Below are positions 11,604 to 22,806 of a DNA stretch of 64,000 bases, piece by piece. The notes below the pieces were generated by a model. That model saw nothing but the letters and a program-made list of their open reading frames with translations. It did not search any database and was not told where the DNA came from. The position numbers and the translations under genes are program-made. Position 1 is the first letter of the stretch. Each line of letters opens with the position of its first letter. The stretch is from Palaemon carinicauda (Eukaryota > Arthropoda > Malacostraca > Decapoda > Palaemonidae), in assembly GCF_036898095.1 (NCBI RefSeq), contig NC_090725.1, forward strand, positions 200,400,039 to 200,464,038, given 5' to 3'.

Positions 11604-13424
11604 AGTGCTTCCGGTGGGAGGAAGACTCCGCCAATTCCAGGATCGTTGGACCTTCGATCCCTGGGCACACAGCATCGTCAAGAAGGGTCTAGGCTGGAGT
11701 TGGACCCAACCACCCCCAACCTTCCAGCAATTCTTCCAACAATCAACCCCCCTTCTGGAAGAATATGTCCTAGATCTCTTGAACAAGAAGGTGATAAGGA
11801 AGGTAAAGTCCACCAGGTTCCAAGGGAGACTGTTTTGTGTCCCCAAGAAAGACTCCGACAAACTCAGAGTCATTCTGGACTTATCCCCCCTCAACAAGTT
11901 CATAGCGAACGACAAGTTCAAGATGCTGACTCTTCAACAGATAAGGACCCTTCTGCCTCGAGGTTCCTACACGGTCTCCATAGACCTGGCGGATGCCTAC
12001 TGGCACGTTCCAATGAACCATCACGCTTCCTCCTACCTAGGATTTCGACTCCAAAGGAAAAGCTACGCCTTCCGGGCCATGCCCTTCGGCCTCAACGTGA
12101 CCCCTCGGATCTTCACAAAGCTGGCGGACGCCATAGTACAACAGCTCCGCCTCCGAAACGTCCAGGTGATGGCCTACCTCGACGACTGGCTAGTCTGGGC
12201 TCCATCGCCCGAAGATTGTGTAAATCTTGCAACAAAGTCACCCAGTACCTAGAACACCTGGGATTCAAGATCAACGAGAAGAAATCTCGCCTCTCTCCAG
12301 CTCAGAAGTTCCAGTGGTTGGGAATCCACTGGAACCTTCAGTCACACCGCCTTTCCATCCCCCAGAAGAAAAGGAAAGAAATAGCAGGGTCTGTCAAGCG
12401 ACTGCTGAAATCCAAACGCATTTCAAGACGCCAGCAGGAACGAGTTCTAGGCTCTCTGCAGTTCGCCTCAGTGACAAACCCAGTGCTTCGCGCACAGCTA
12501 AAGGATGCCGCGGGAGTCTGGAGACGTTCGGCATCCATCGCTCGAAGAGACCTCAAGAGACGGCTTCCAAACAGACTGCGACTTCTTCTAAAGCCGTGGT
12601 CAGAAGCAAAGGCCCTGAAAAGGTCCATTCCTCTCCAACACCCTCCTCCATCACTCAACATCCACACGGACGCTTCGCTGGAGGGTTGGGGAGGTCACTC
12701 CCACCAAAAACAGGCTCAAGGCACCTGGTCTCCCCTGTTCAAGACGTTCCACATAAACATCTTGGAGGCCATGGCGGTCCTTCTAACCTAAAGAAGTTAT
12801 CCCCGCCGCCCTCGATCCACATCCGTCTAACCCTAGACAACTCGGTGGTAGTTCGTTGTCTCAATCGCCAAGGCTCAAGATCGCCCCAGATAAATCAGGT
12901 GCTTCTCCAATCTTCCGTCTGGCAGAGAAGAAGAAGTGGCACTTGTCTGCAGTTCACCTACAAGGATTCCGCAACGTGACAGCGGATGCCTATCTCGGAC
13001 AAACCCGATAGAGTCGGAATGGTCTCTAGACGCAAGATCGTTCTCCTTCATCTCTCACCAAGTCCCAGAACTTCAGATAGATCTCTTTGCAACGAGCGAC
13101 ATCAATCAACTTCCTCGGTATGTGGCCCCGTACGAGGACCCCAAAGCAGAAGCAGTGGATGCCATGTCACTGGATTGGAACAGATGGTCCAAGATCTACC
13201 TGTTCCCCCCCACCAACCTTCTGTTGAAAGTCCTCTCCAAACTGAGAACCTTCAAAGGGACAGCGGCCCTAGTGGCTCCCAAGTGGCCTCGGAGCAACTG
13301 GTACCCCCTGGTCCTGGAGCTGCAGCCCAAGCTGATCCCTCTCCCGGGCCCAGTTCTCTCTCAACAAGTACAGAAGTCGACTGTCTTCACTTCATCATCG
13401 AAATCAAGGACCTTCATCTCATGA
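11380..13424 (+). pseudogene. DIRS A reverse transcriptase / RNase H
   Basis: The RT frame overlaps the end of gag. RT motifs are in order: VPKKDSDKLRVILDLSPLN, YTVSIDLADAYWHVP, MPFGLNV and the catalytic MAYLDDWL. RNase H follows with HTDASLEGWGG, INILEAMAVLLT, LDNSVVV and the FAT..DINQLPRYVAP / ALVAPKWPR block that DIRS elements carry after RNase H (compared in the literature with phage adenine methyltransferases; I could not confirm this). Single-base deletions near 12226 (after YLDD) and 12788, and another frame break near 12910, destroy the frame. The 3' part overlaps the recombinase gene in a different frame, as is usual for DIRS. Confidence 0.88.
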
Positions 13425-14410
13425 TTTTCTCTCCCTAGCCGCAAAGAAGAGGTTTGGGATCTCGAAGAAAAGTCTGGACTTCCTAGAGGAATACAAGACC
13501 GAATCCACAAGACGGCAATATGAATCATCCTGGAGGAAATGGGTCTCCTTCGTCAAGACAAAAAATCCTAAAGAAATCACGATTGATTTCTGCATGTCCT
13601 TCTTTATTCACCTTCATGGACAGGGATTAGCAGCCAATACGATATCAACCTGCAAATCGGCCTTGACCAGACCAATTCTATATGCTTTCCAAATTGATCT
13701 GTCCAGCGACATCTTCAACAAACTGCCGAAAGCATGTGCTCGCCTACGCCCAGCACCCCCACCGAAACCGATCTCCTGGTCACTAGACAAGGTGCTCCAT
13801 TTCGCCTCCAACTTGGACAATGATTCCTGCCCTCTCAAGGATCTGACTCAGAAAGTTATATTTTCTCTTTGCTCTCGCTTCAGGAGCTCGAGTCAGCGAA
13901 ATAGTGGCTTATCAAGAGAGGATGGACACATCCTGTTTACCGATACAGGTGAAGTTACCCTCTCCCCTGATCCGACGTTTCTCGCCAAAAATGAATTACC
14001 CACCAAAAGAAGGGGCCCTTGGAGAATATGCCTCTTGAAGGAGGATGCCTCTCTATGTCCAGTAGAGAGCCTCAAGGTCTATCTTCGCAGAACTTCAAAC
14101 TTTGGTGGAGGCCAACTCTTCAAAGGAGAAACATCGGGCAGCGACCTGTCACTGAAACAATTAAGAGCGAAAATCACCTACTTCATTCGCAGAGCGGATC
14201 CTAACAGTACACCCGCTGGTCATGATCCTAGAAAAGTGGCATCATCTCTGAATTTCTTTCAGAGTATGGACTTTGAAAGCCTTAAAAACTTCACGGGTTG
14301 GAAGTCCTCGCGAGTTTTTCTTTAAACATTATGCGAAACAAGTGCACGAAGTCAAACATTTTGTGGTAGCCGCAGGTAGTGTTATGAAACCTGCACCTAA
14401 CTCTGCGTAG
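12986..14410 (+). pseudogene. DIRS A tyrosine recombinase
   Basis: The recombinase integrates the circular DNA intermediate. Its N-terminal frame (12986-13438) overlaps the RT/RNase H gene. The core-binding part reads TRRQYESSWRKWVSFVKTKN and the catalytic part has GHDPRKVASS (the H..R pair) and GWKSSRVFL. Breaks relative to copy B: a frameshift near 13400, another near 13868-13900 that scrambles the GARVSE box holding the first catalytic arginine, and a base insertion near 14320 that cuts off the HY tyrosine box. The ORF is therefore inactive. Confidence 0.85.
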
Positions 14411-15222
14411 AACAGTGAGTTACTTGGGACTCTAACTCTTCGGGTGCCTATGTTGACCCTCGAGCGATTCATAGTGATGTCGAAAACACTTAGTGCTTTT
14501 ATAACTGTTCTTATCCCAGGTGAAATGTCATAGTTGTCACACAAGTGCCGCATGCCCTGAGCATGACGTGTTTTTTAATCAAAGACTTGCGTTCCTCGAG
14601 AACGAGTGCCTACTAATAAACTTGAAATTCCTTTTCAGATTCAAGAGCAAGTCTTTATTACTATGTACATTATAATTACTGTAAATGAACTTTACTTATT
14701 GCTGTAAATTATTTAATTTCTGCATTTGTGAAATAAAATTTCTATTTTATTACCTGTGCGTCTCAATCAGCTCCTACTTACTATGAAATACATGCCTGTC
14801 ATAGTTTTATTATTCCCCCTTTTCCTTATGGTTATGAAGAAATTAAGATGCTAACTCTTAATTTATATTCACTCTGATTATGTAAGGTTCCAACACGAAT
14901 ACTTACTTTTATTACCCGGGAGATGAACCATCACTCTCAATACACAGTGCCCAACCACCACTGGTCTAATTTTCAGAATGTTTCTATACAAATACCAAAC
15001 ATTCGGCTTCATCTCCAAGTTCTTCAAGTTCTTCTATCAGGATGATAGCCCCTTCAATACCACTTTGACGTCGGCATGGCCCATGGGAACTTCACTGCCA
15101 AGGGGGGGCAGGATGCTTCTTCCCTATGGTCCCTTATTAAAGATTGCTATGCTGTTTTGTCAATGCCTTGGCACTTACTATTAGGGGAAAATCTACCACG
15201 ATACATTGATTCTCTGGTATTC
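14411..15222 (+). other. 3' untranslated region of DIRS A
   Basis: This stretch holds no gene. It has an AATAAA signal at 14732-14737, matched in copy B at 24107-24112. It ends with TACCACGATACATTGATTCT before the internal complementary region, a block that is also conserved in B, C and (weakly) E. Confidence 0.6.
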
Positions 15223-15319
15223 TTCCATCAGGACGCCATGGCTTGAGCCCAAAAAAACGGATTTTGAGCGAAGCGAAAAATCTATTTTTGGGGTGAGATA
15301 GCCATGGCGTCCTGATGGA
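15223..15319 (+). repeat. Internal complementary region (ICR), DIRS A
   Basis: The left half (TTCCATCAGGACGCCATGGC ... GAGCCCAAAAA) is the reverse complement of the left element end. The right half (AACGGATTTTGAGCGAAGCG ...) is the reverse complement of the right element end. This is the joined-ends template used to complete DIRS termini. Confidence 0.93.
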
Positions 15320-15398
15320 CCCTCCCTGCTACTTCGTCCAGTTTTAGATCCCACCCTGTTCTACTGTATCATGGTGTTGGGCAAGCAACTGGCTTCAG

Positions 15399-15785
15399 GA
15401 TGAAGACGGGCGTGACGTCCATTTGAGCAATGGCGCCCGTTTGTTTACGTCTCGAGTATCAGTAGTAGCCACGAGTGAGATTGGCTGTGGAGCGGCTCCC
15501 AGCTATTCTCAACCCTTACACACCGAAGCATTAACTCTGTTCGGGGTGAAGATAGCTATGTGGCGCGTTTAGACATGCGGTCCCCTGTTGATATACGATG
15601 TCTTAAAGGGAAACCTTTGGGATACTCGCTCCAGAAGTTAGAATTCTGTGATAACCTGTGGTTAAATTCTCTGGGAATATCTTAGTAGTTTTATACCCAA
15701 GGAAGCTACCAAAAAGGAACCTTCCATCAGGACGCCATGGCTATCTCACCCAAAAATAGATTTTTCGCTTCGCTCAAAATCCGTT
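15399..15785 (-). repeat. Right inverted terminal repeat, DIRS A
   Basis: Reverse complement of 7018-7372, plus a terminal extension ending ATAGATTTTTCGCTTCGCTC AAAATCCGTT that the left repeat lacks. Confidence 0.93.
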
Positions 15786-16042
15786 ATTTAGCTACTGTGG
15801 ATGGATCCGTTGCCTCGTAGTAAAGGGTTTAATATGTGACGGATTACCTGTAGTTTTCTGATCTTATGGCGTGGGAGTGTTGTCATCACAATCCCCAAGA
15901 TTAGGATCTAGATATCTATTACAGGGAGGTCTTACCAGAATTATTACCCAAACTCAAATTAATTTCAGCTGCATGTCCTTCGAATTGGATTGTTCACCTT
16001 TGACTTTTGTAATATTAAAATTTCAAATTATAAATTCACTCA

Positions 16043-16098
<56 letters not shown>

Positions 16099-16241
16099 GC
16101 CAATCTACAACACTAGTTGGAAGCGAAAGATGCTATTGGAAACGAAAGATGACATAAGCCCAAAGGCTCCAACAGGGAAAAATAGGCCAGTGAGGAAAGG
16201 AAACAAGGAAATAAATAAACGATATAAGAAGCAATGAAAAA

Positions 16242-16648
16242 TCAATATAAAATATTAAAAAAAAAAAACATTAACAACATTAAAACAAATAATTCATATA
16301 TTACTATAAAAAGACTTATGTCAGCCTGTTCAACATAAAAAAAATTTGCTGCAAATTTGAACTTTTTAAGTTCTACTGATTCAGCTACCCGATTAGGAAG
16401 ATCATTCCACAACTTGGTCCCAGCTGGAGTAAAACTTCTGGAATACTGTGTAGTATTGAGCAACGTGATGGAGAAGGCCTGACTATTAGAATTAACTACA
16501 TTCCTAGTATTACGAACAGGATGGAATTGTCCAGGAAGATCTGAATGTAAAGGATGGTCAGAATAATGAAAAATCTTATGCAACATGCATAATGAACTAA
16601 TTGAACGATGGTGCCACAGATTAATATCTAGATCAGGAATAAGAGATT
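16242..16648 (-). pseudogene. LINE 'F' RT C-terminal region
   Basis: The minus-strand segment encodes MLHKIFHYSDHPLHSDLPGQ and AGTKLWNDLPNRVAESVELK, matching the C-terminus of the LINE at 61070-61627 in the same order. Upstream coding sequence continues on the far side of the DIRS B insertion, at 25176-25345. Confidence 0.85.
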
Positions 16649-16987
16649 TTTTGGGCTCAAGCTCAAGGTTCCTTTCTGGTAGCTTCCTTGGGTATATAAC
16701 TACTAGATATTCCCAGAGAATTTAACCACAGGTTATCACAGAATTCTAACTTCTGGAGCGAGTATCCTAAAGGTTTCCCTTTAAGACATCGTATATCAAC
16801 AGGGGACGCATGTATTAACGCGCCACATAGCTATCTGCACCCCACATAGAGTTAACACTTCGATGTGTAGGGGCGGAGAATAGCTGGGGAGCCGTTCCAC
16901 AGCTAATCTCGTCCGTGGCTACTTTTGGTACTCGAGACGTAAACAAACGGGCGCCATTGCTAAATGACGTCACGTCCGTCCTCATCC

Positions 16988-19326
16988 TTCGCTTAGTAGC
17001 TTGCCTTACTAGACGGATTTTTCTCTGTGCGTATCTTATCGACTTGCATCTTAGCCATGTCTCTACCCTCGGCCTCGCCTTCTTCTGGAAAGTTGAGTAC
17101 AAGGTTCCAGTATTGTTTAAATAAGCTCTGACCGTAAAGTAACTTTTACTTTTCGAGATATTTTATGTTTTGTGGCAGAGCTGTGCTACTACCGGACCCG
17201 CCATTTTATGGCGTCGCTGTTGTTTTGCATGCCTTATTTAGCTAGCCTCAACAGCGTTTTACGGCCTCTTTAACTAATCGATACTATTAGTTATTTAGTC
17301 TTCATAGCTAGGAACTTTATATATCGTGTTTTGACGCTCTTTTATTGGTCATCGACTGACCCCATACCAGTTCGCTAGTCTAGCCCCTAGGCCAGAGTGC
17401 CTATTATCAGTGTTCATGCATGATATATTTCAGTGATCCTAGGTTTAGTTATGAAGATAGTGGCATTATTTTATGACTGTTGACTGTGATGCAAATGTTT
17501 TCGCTTTCAGGGACCATATAGGGGATAGGTTTGATAGTGTGCCTTTCTAACCTAACCTAAATGTAGGACCCCTATATGCTTCCTTCACCCCCTGCCTTAG
17601 GGGCATTCCCTCTGTGTAGCCTTGCTCCCCCTACCACGTAAGGGGATCAAGCTCATATTAGAGTATCTATCGCTTCTCTGTCCTCCCTAAGGGAATGATC
17701 CCCCCTTAGGGTTGGGTCCGAGAATGAGGAACGGCCTGCCCTTCCTCTATTGCTGAGGTTAGGTTTCCGACCTTCCCTGCAATAGCGATACGTCTTCCAT
17801 CCTTCCTAGTTCAGGGTGTAACATCCCTGCTCTAGGTTAGGCTTGGGGGAGTTAGTTCTGTGCCTTGCTGAAACGGTACCCATGCACCGTTCTCAGACAG
17901 GCTGCCTAACCTTAGGCTAGGGAGCGTCCTCCCTTCCTTGGTGGCCGCTTTGGTACAGAGCCTCTCCTATTGAAGACCCTTCTTCTTCTCCCTTCCCCAC
18001 CTATCTTTTGTATGGCCTAGCCTATACTTAGGTTAGTCTATACCCATCTGTCCCCTGTCCTACAACTCCTCCTTAGGGTGGAGTGATAGGACTACCTTGA
18101 GTCCCTGTGTGCAGTCCGCTCTGGTACATATACCCTTCATAGTGCCCTATGGGGTTAGCCACGGGATGCGTTTTGTCCGCAGGGGTTCTCCCCCTCTTGG
18201 GTGTTCCCTAGCCCTCCCTTGGGCTACCCTGGCTCCCGGCCGCCTGCGGCCTCTGCCACTGGGTGATAGGGCTAGCCTCTATCATGGGTACACCCATTCA
18301 GGTGGGATGTCTTGGGGTCCGTGTCCGTACCCCTACATCCCTCCTTCTGTCTCTTTCACTGTTCTGGTGCCGGTCCCTTGCCGCCTCCCCTGTCGGTGAT
18401 ACCCACCTCCCACCCTTGGTGACACATTCCTTGCCCCCTGGGCCGTCAGTCCTCCGTGTGCCGAGGGACTGCCGCCTCCCGTCGGCGTACAGCCGATGGC
18501 CTTCCCTCATACCTCATAGTTTCGGTCGTCCGTCCATCGGTCCGGCCCCTGGAGTTCCGGCATCCACTGCCGGCAGTCCGGTTCTGTTATAGCCCTTCCT
18601 TGTCCCTGTCACCAAGCCGGCAACCTTCGGCTGCCGGAGCCGCCGCTTCCAGCCGTCGTGCCGCCGTTGTGCCGGCGGCCGCCATCCTGGCATTACTCCT
18701 GACTTATATATTTGTCTTCCCTAATGCCAGAAACTCTGCTGGAGCGGCCTCCGGCGTGCCGTCGGTCTGCCGGAGCCTTCCGGAGGCGTCAAAGCGACTT
18801 GCACCCCTTTTCCTAGATATCATCTCATGTTGATAGCCCTACATTGCAACCAGATGGTTTGACTACATAAATAGATAGGTATATTCTTACCGTTCTATTA
18901 ATAACCATGCTGTCTTCTTGCATATCACAAATTTCCAGCATGCTGTGCGTATCTTAGCACGGCTGGTTGCCGGAAACCGTTACCCTATGGGATCGTCTAC
19001 GTTCCCAATTCTATGGTCTGAGTGGCCTCAGTCCCAGTTTTATATCCTTGGCAATTCCTACTAGAATTCCCCCTGCCTCCCTGGCAATCTATGAAGAATT
19101 CTGCCCTGTGCCCTCGGTCACAAACAAATTGCCTATGGATAAGGTTACGGTAACCAGCCGGGCGGGTTACACGGAGTATGTGTCTCCTTCATTTCCGCCC
19201 TCTCTCAAAACATCACATTGTTTATACCACTTAATATTAAGTTAAAGATTAATCCTTTAATATTTAACTTTAGAATATAAGTCATTCTTATGACTGCCCC
19301 ATACTCATGTTCTCTTTCTATTACAG
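16988..19326 (+). other. Leader of DIRS B
   Basis: Collinear with the leader of copy A: an ATG segment at 17057-17091 before GTTGAGTAC, pyrimidine-rich DNA, a CTGCCGG-rich block (about 18370-18800), and an acceptor-like TTCTCTTTCTATTACAG ending at 19326. No gene is supported in it. Confidence 0.7.
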
Positions 19327-20982
19327 GAGGAGTACGTGAAGTGCGATCACGGCTTCTGTGCAGTGAAGCGCCCGCACTTCTACGGGCACACGGCGTGTAG
19401 GACCCACGCCCCTTGCGCCAACAAGAAAGGGGATCTGAAGTTTTGGGACCCGCAGAACTGTACAGTCTGCAAGGACCGCCTGGTCGAGGCGTTCAATAAT
19501 CCTCCCTCAGCGGAGGTTAGGGACGCTTCTCGAGAGAAGCTACGCAAATGGGTGCGTGGCTTCCAGAAGAACGCCACTGGACCATACCTTGCCACTGAAG
19601 ACTCGAGGGCCTTGCTTTTCCCGAAGGCATCCCCAGACTCTGTGGTCCCCAAGGATCAGATCCCCACCGTCCAGATCACGGTGGAACCCGATGTAGTCAT
19701 GGCCCAGTCCATGCACGAGTGTCGCCTGGATACCGACAACGCGGAACGTATGTCGGAGGTGTCGGAGACCACGGAGAGGAACCTCATAGCCGAAGAACTG
19801 GACTATGAGGAAGACCAGGTGGAATACACCGAGTCGGAGCAAGAGGTCGCTCCGCCTTCCACCCCCGCCCCAACTCCTACACCGACGGAAGTATCACTCC
19901 CGTCTACCTCCGCCACCCCGGACCCCATCCCATCGATCCAAACCTGCCTCTAGAGAAGAGACCGAACCTAAGGAGGTGATAGTGTTCGATCTCCCGAAGG
20001 CCTAGGCTATGCTGGCCAATGCTGTTAAAAGTAGGGGTTTTATCTGCTCAAAGCTTCCGGCGCTGAGCAAGAAGCACCCTACCTACGTCGCACCAGATGA
20101 TGCGATCCTCCCCTTCATGGAAAAGGCCTTCGCTGCGGTACACAAAGCAGTGGAAGAAGGGAAACCTTGCCCTGCACTGGAGGAGTGCAGTCCCTTCTCC
20201 CTGATTACTCCCCCCGATGTTCGACACTGGAAAGATGTCCAGCATACTTTTGTGGTGGGGAAACTAGATCCTGACGTTGCTGGACGTCAGTTTAACGAAG
20301 ACCTCCCGAAACTTAATGACCATCTCCTTCGTCGGGAACATGACACGAAGGAAAGGCTCGCCGCATCCATGTCCCTCCAGGTACAGCTCGATGTCATGGC
20401 CGGTGACACTAGAGTCCCCGATCACTACATGGTGCTCGCCAAAACGCATTTGACACTGTAGTTAAAGACCTGTACAGCTTCATGAAGGCTCGTAGAGCCT
20501 GTCGTGAATTCGTGTTCTCCAGTGCCACAGTGAGACACGAACCCCTGAGGCTGATTTCCTCCAACATCTGGGGTAAGCACCTCTTTCCCTCTGCCCTTGT
20601 GAAAGAGATCATCGACAAGGCCGCCACGGAGAACAGGAACCTTCTCCACAAGTGGGGCATGTCGAAGAAGAGGAAATCCTCTCAGGACGACGGCCCTCAA
20701 CCTAAGAGGAAATCCTCCAAGCAGAAACCCCAGCAACGTCAACAGAGACGGCAGTTTCCGGGACCCGCTACTCCCCAAGTGGCAGCTCAGCCACAGTAGA
20801 CCTTTCAGCTGGTCACCCAACCGGTCTTGTCACAGTCGCCGGTTTTCACCCCTGCTTTCGAGCAACAGACGACTACCTTTCGAGGTGCAGGCCGAGACGC
20901 ATCTCGACGTCCCTCCAGAGGCAGAGGAGGAAGGGGAGCTAGCGGCCGAGGCAGTAAACCCTCGGGACACCAGAAGCAATGA
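19327..20982 (+). pseudogene. DIRS B gag
   Basis: This gag has the same domain order as copy A. The exon begins GAG GAG TAC GTG AAG; where A has ATG this copy has GTG, so translation is unlikely to start here. The Cys/His motif (CDHGFC...GHTACRTHAPC) and the LRKWVRGFQKNATGPY block are intact. About 270 bp present in A (roughly A 10275-10541) are deleted at 19940. There is a TAG at ~20004 (CAG in A), a 1-base deletion near 20452, and another TAG at ~20798 (CAG in A). The two CAG-to-TAG stops each need one C-to-T change. Confidence 0.85.
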
Positions 20983-22806
20983 AGTGCTTCCGGTGGGAGG
21001 AAGACTCCGCCAATTCCAGGATCGTTGGACCTTTGATCCCTGGGCACACAGCATCGTCAAGAAGGGTCTAGGCTGGAGTTGGACTCAACCACCCCCAACC
21101 TTCCAGCAATTCTTCCAACAATCAACCCCCCTTCTGGGAGAATATGTCCTAGATCTCTTGAACAAGAAGGTGATAAGGAGGGTAAAGTCAATCAGGTTCC
21201 AAGGGAGACTGTTTTGCGTCCCCAAGAAGGACTCCGACAAGCTCAGAGTCATTCTAGACTTATCCCCCCTCAACAAGTTCATAGCGAACAACAAGTTCAA
21301 GATGCTGACTCTTCAACAGATAAGGACCCTTCTGCCTCAAGGTTCCTACACGGTCTCCATAGACCTGGCGGATGCCTACTGGCACGTTCCAATGAACCAC
21401 CACGCTTCCTCCTACCTAGGATTTCGACTCCAAAGGAAAAGCTACGCCTTCAGGGCCATGCCCTTCCGCCTCAACGTGGCCCCTCGGATCTTCACAAAGC
21501 TGGCGGACGCCATCGTTCAACAGCTTTGCCTCCGAGACGTCCAGGTGATGGCCTACCTCGACGACTGGCTAGTCTGGGCTCAATCGCCCGAGGATTGTTT
21601 AAGATCCTGCAACAAAGTCACCCAGTTCCTAGAACACCTGGGATTCAAGATAAACGCGAAGAAATCTCGCCTCTCTCCAGCTCAGAAGTTCCAATGGTTA
21701 GGAATCCAGTGGAACCTTCAGTCACACCGCCTTTCCATTCCCCAGAAGAAAAGGAAGGAAATAGCAGGGTCTGTCAAGCGACTGCTGAAATCCAAACGGA
21801 TCTCAAGACGTCAGCAGGAACGAGTTCTAGGCTCTCTACAGTTCGCCTCAGTGACAAACCCAGTGCTACGTGCACAGCTAAAGGATGCCGCGGGAGTCTG
21901 GAGACGTTCCGCATCCATCGCTCGAAGAGACCTCAAGAGACGGCTCCCAAACAGACTTCGGCTGCTCCTAAAGCCGTGGTCGGAAGCAAAGGCCCTGAAA
22001 AGGTCCATCCCTCTTCAACACCCACCTCCATCACTCAACATCCACACGGACGCTTCGCTGGAGGGTTGGGGAGGTCACTCCCACCAAAAACAGGCTCAAG
22101 GAACATGGTCTCCCCTATTCAAGACGTTTCACATCAACATCTTGGAGGACATGGCGGTCCTTCTAACTCTGAAGAAACTCTCCCCGCCTCCCTCGATCTA
22201 TATTCGTCTAACCCTAGACAACTCGGTGGTAGTTCGATCTCAAGATCGCCCCAGATAAATCAGGTGCTTCTGACAATCTTCCGTCTGGCAGAGAAGAAGA
22301 AATGGCACCTGTCTGCAGTTCACCTACAAGGATTCCGCAACCTGACGGCGGACGCTCTATCTCGGACAAGCCCGATAGAGTCGGAATGGTCTCTAGACGC
22401 AAGATCATTCTCCTTCATCTCTCACCAAGTCCCAGAACTTCAGATCGATCTCTTCGCAACGAGCGACAACAATCAACTTCCTCGATATGTGGCCCCATAC
22501 AAGGACCCCAAGGCAGAAGCAGTGGACGCCATGTCACTGGATTGGAACAGGTGGTCCAAGATCTACCTGTTCCCTCCCACCATCCTTCTGCTGAAAGTCC
22601 TCTCCAAACTGAGAACCTTCAAAGGGACAGCAGCCCTAGTAGCTCCCAAGTGGCCTCGGACCAACTGGTACCCCCTAGTCCTGGAGCTACAACCTACGCT
22701 GATCCCTCTCCCGGGCCCAGTTCTCTCCCAGCAAGTACAGAAGTCGACTGTCTTCGCTTCATCATTGAAAGTCAGGGACCTTCATCTCATGATTTTCTCT
22801 CCCTAG
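20885..22806 (+). pseudogene. DIRS B reverse transcriptase / RNase H
   Basis: The frame is open from 20885 to 22258 (457 aa). RT motifs include SIDLADAYWHVP, AMPFRLNV (G-to-R compared with copy A) and MAYLDDWL at about residue 222. RNase H starts at HTDASLEGWGG (about residue 387). A 17-bp deletion near 22237 (present in A as TGTCTCAATCGCCAAGG) shifts the frame. The rest of RNase H (LTADALSR) and the C-terminal IDLFATSDNNQLPRYVAP / ALVAPKWPRTNWYP segment continue in the next frame to 22806. The 3' third overlaps the recombinase gene. Confidence 0.9.

Larger units (their letters stand above)
7018..15785 (+). mobile_element. DIRS-like tyrosine-recombinase retrotransposon, copy A
   Basis: This 8.8-kb element is bounded by inverted terminal repeats (7018-7372 and 15399-15785). 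It carries a gag, an RT/RNase H gene and a tyrosine recombinase gene in that order. An internal complementary region (15223-15319) is the reverse complement of its two ends joined together, the hallmark of DIRS elements that replicate through a circular intermediate and integrate by recombinase rather than integrase. The flanks (AAATCTCA on the left, ATTTAGCT on the right) show no target duplication, as expected. All three genes carry small frameshifts, so it is no longer autonomous. It closely resembles copy B (16649-25175), suggesting both are fairly young. Confidence 0.93.

Noticed and set aside
13422..14410. Phage-type integrase suggesting a prokaryotic integron or prophage
   Set aside because: The recombinase is linked to RT/RNase H, ITRs and an ICR, and sits in an animal intron; this is the DIRS retrotransposon type.
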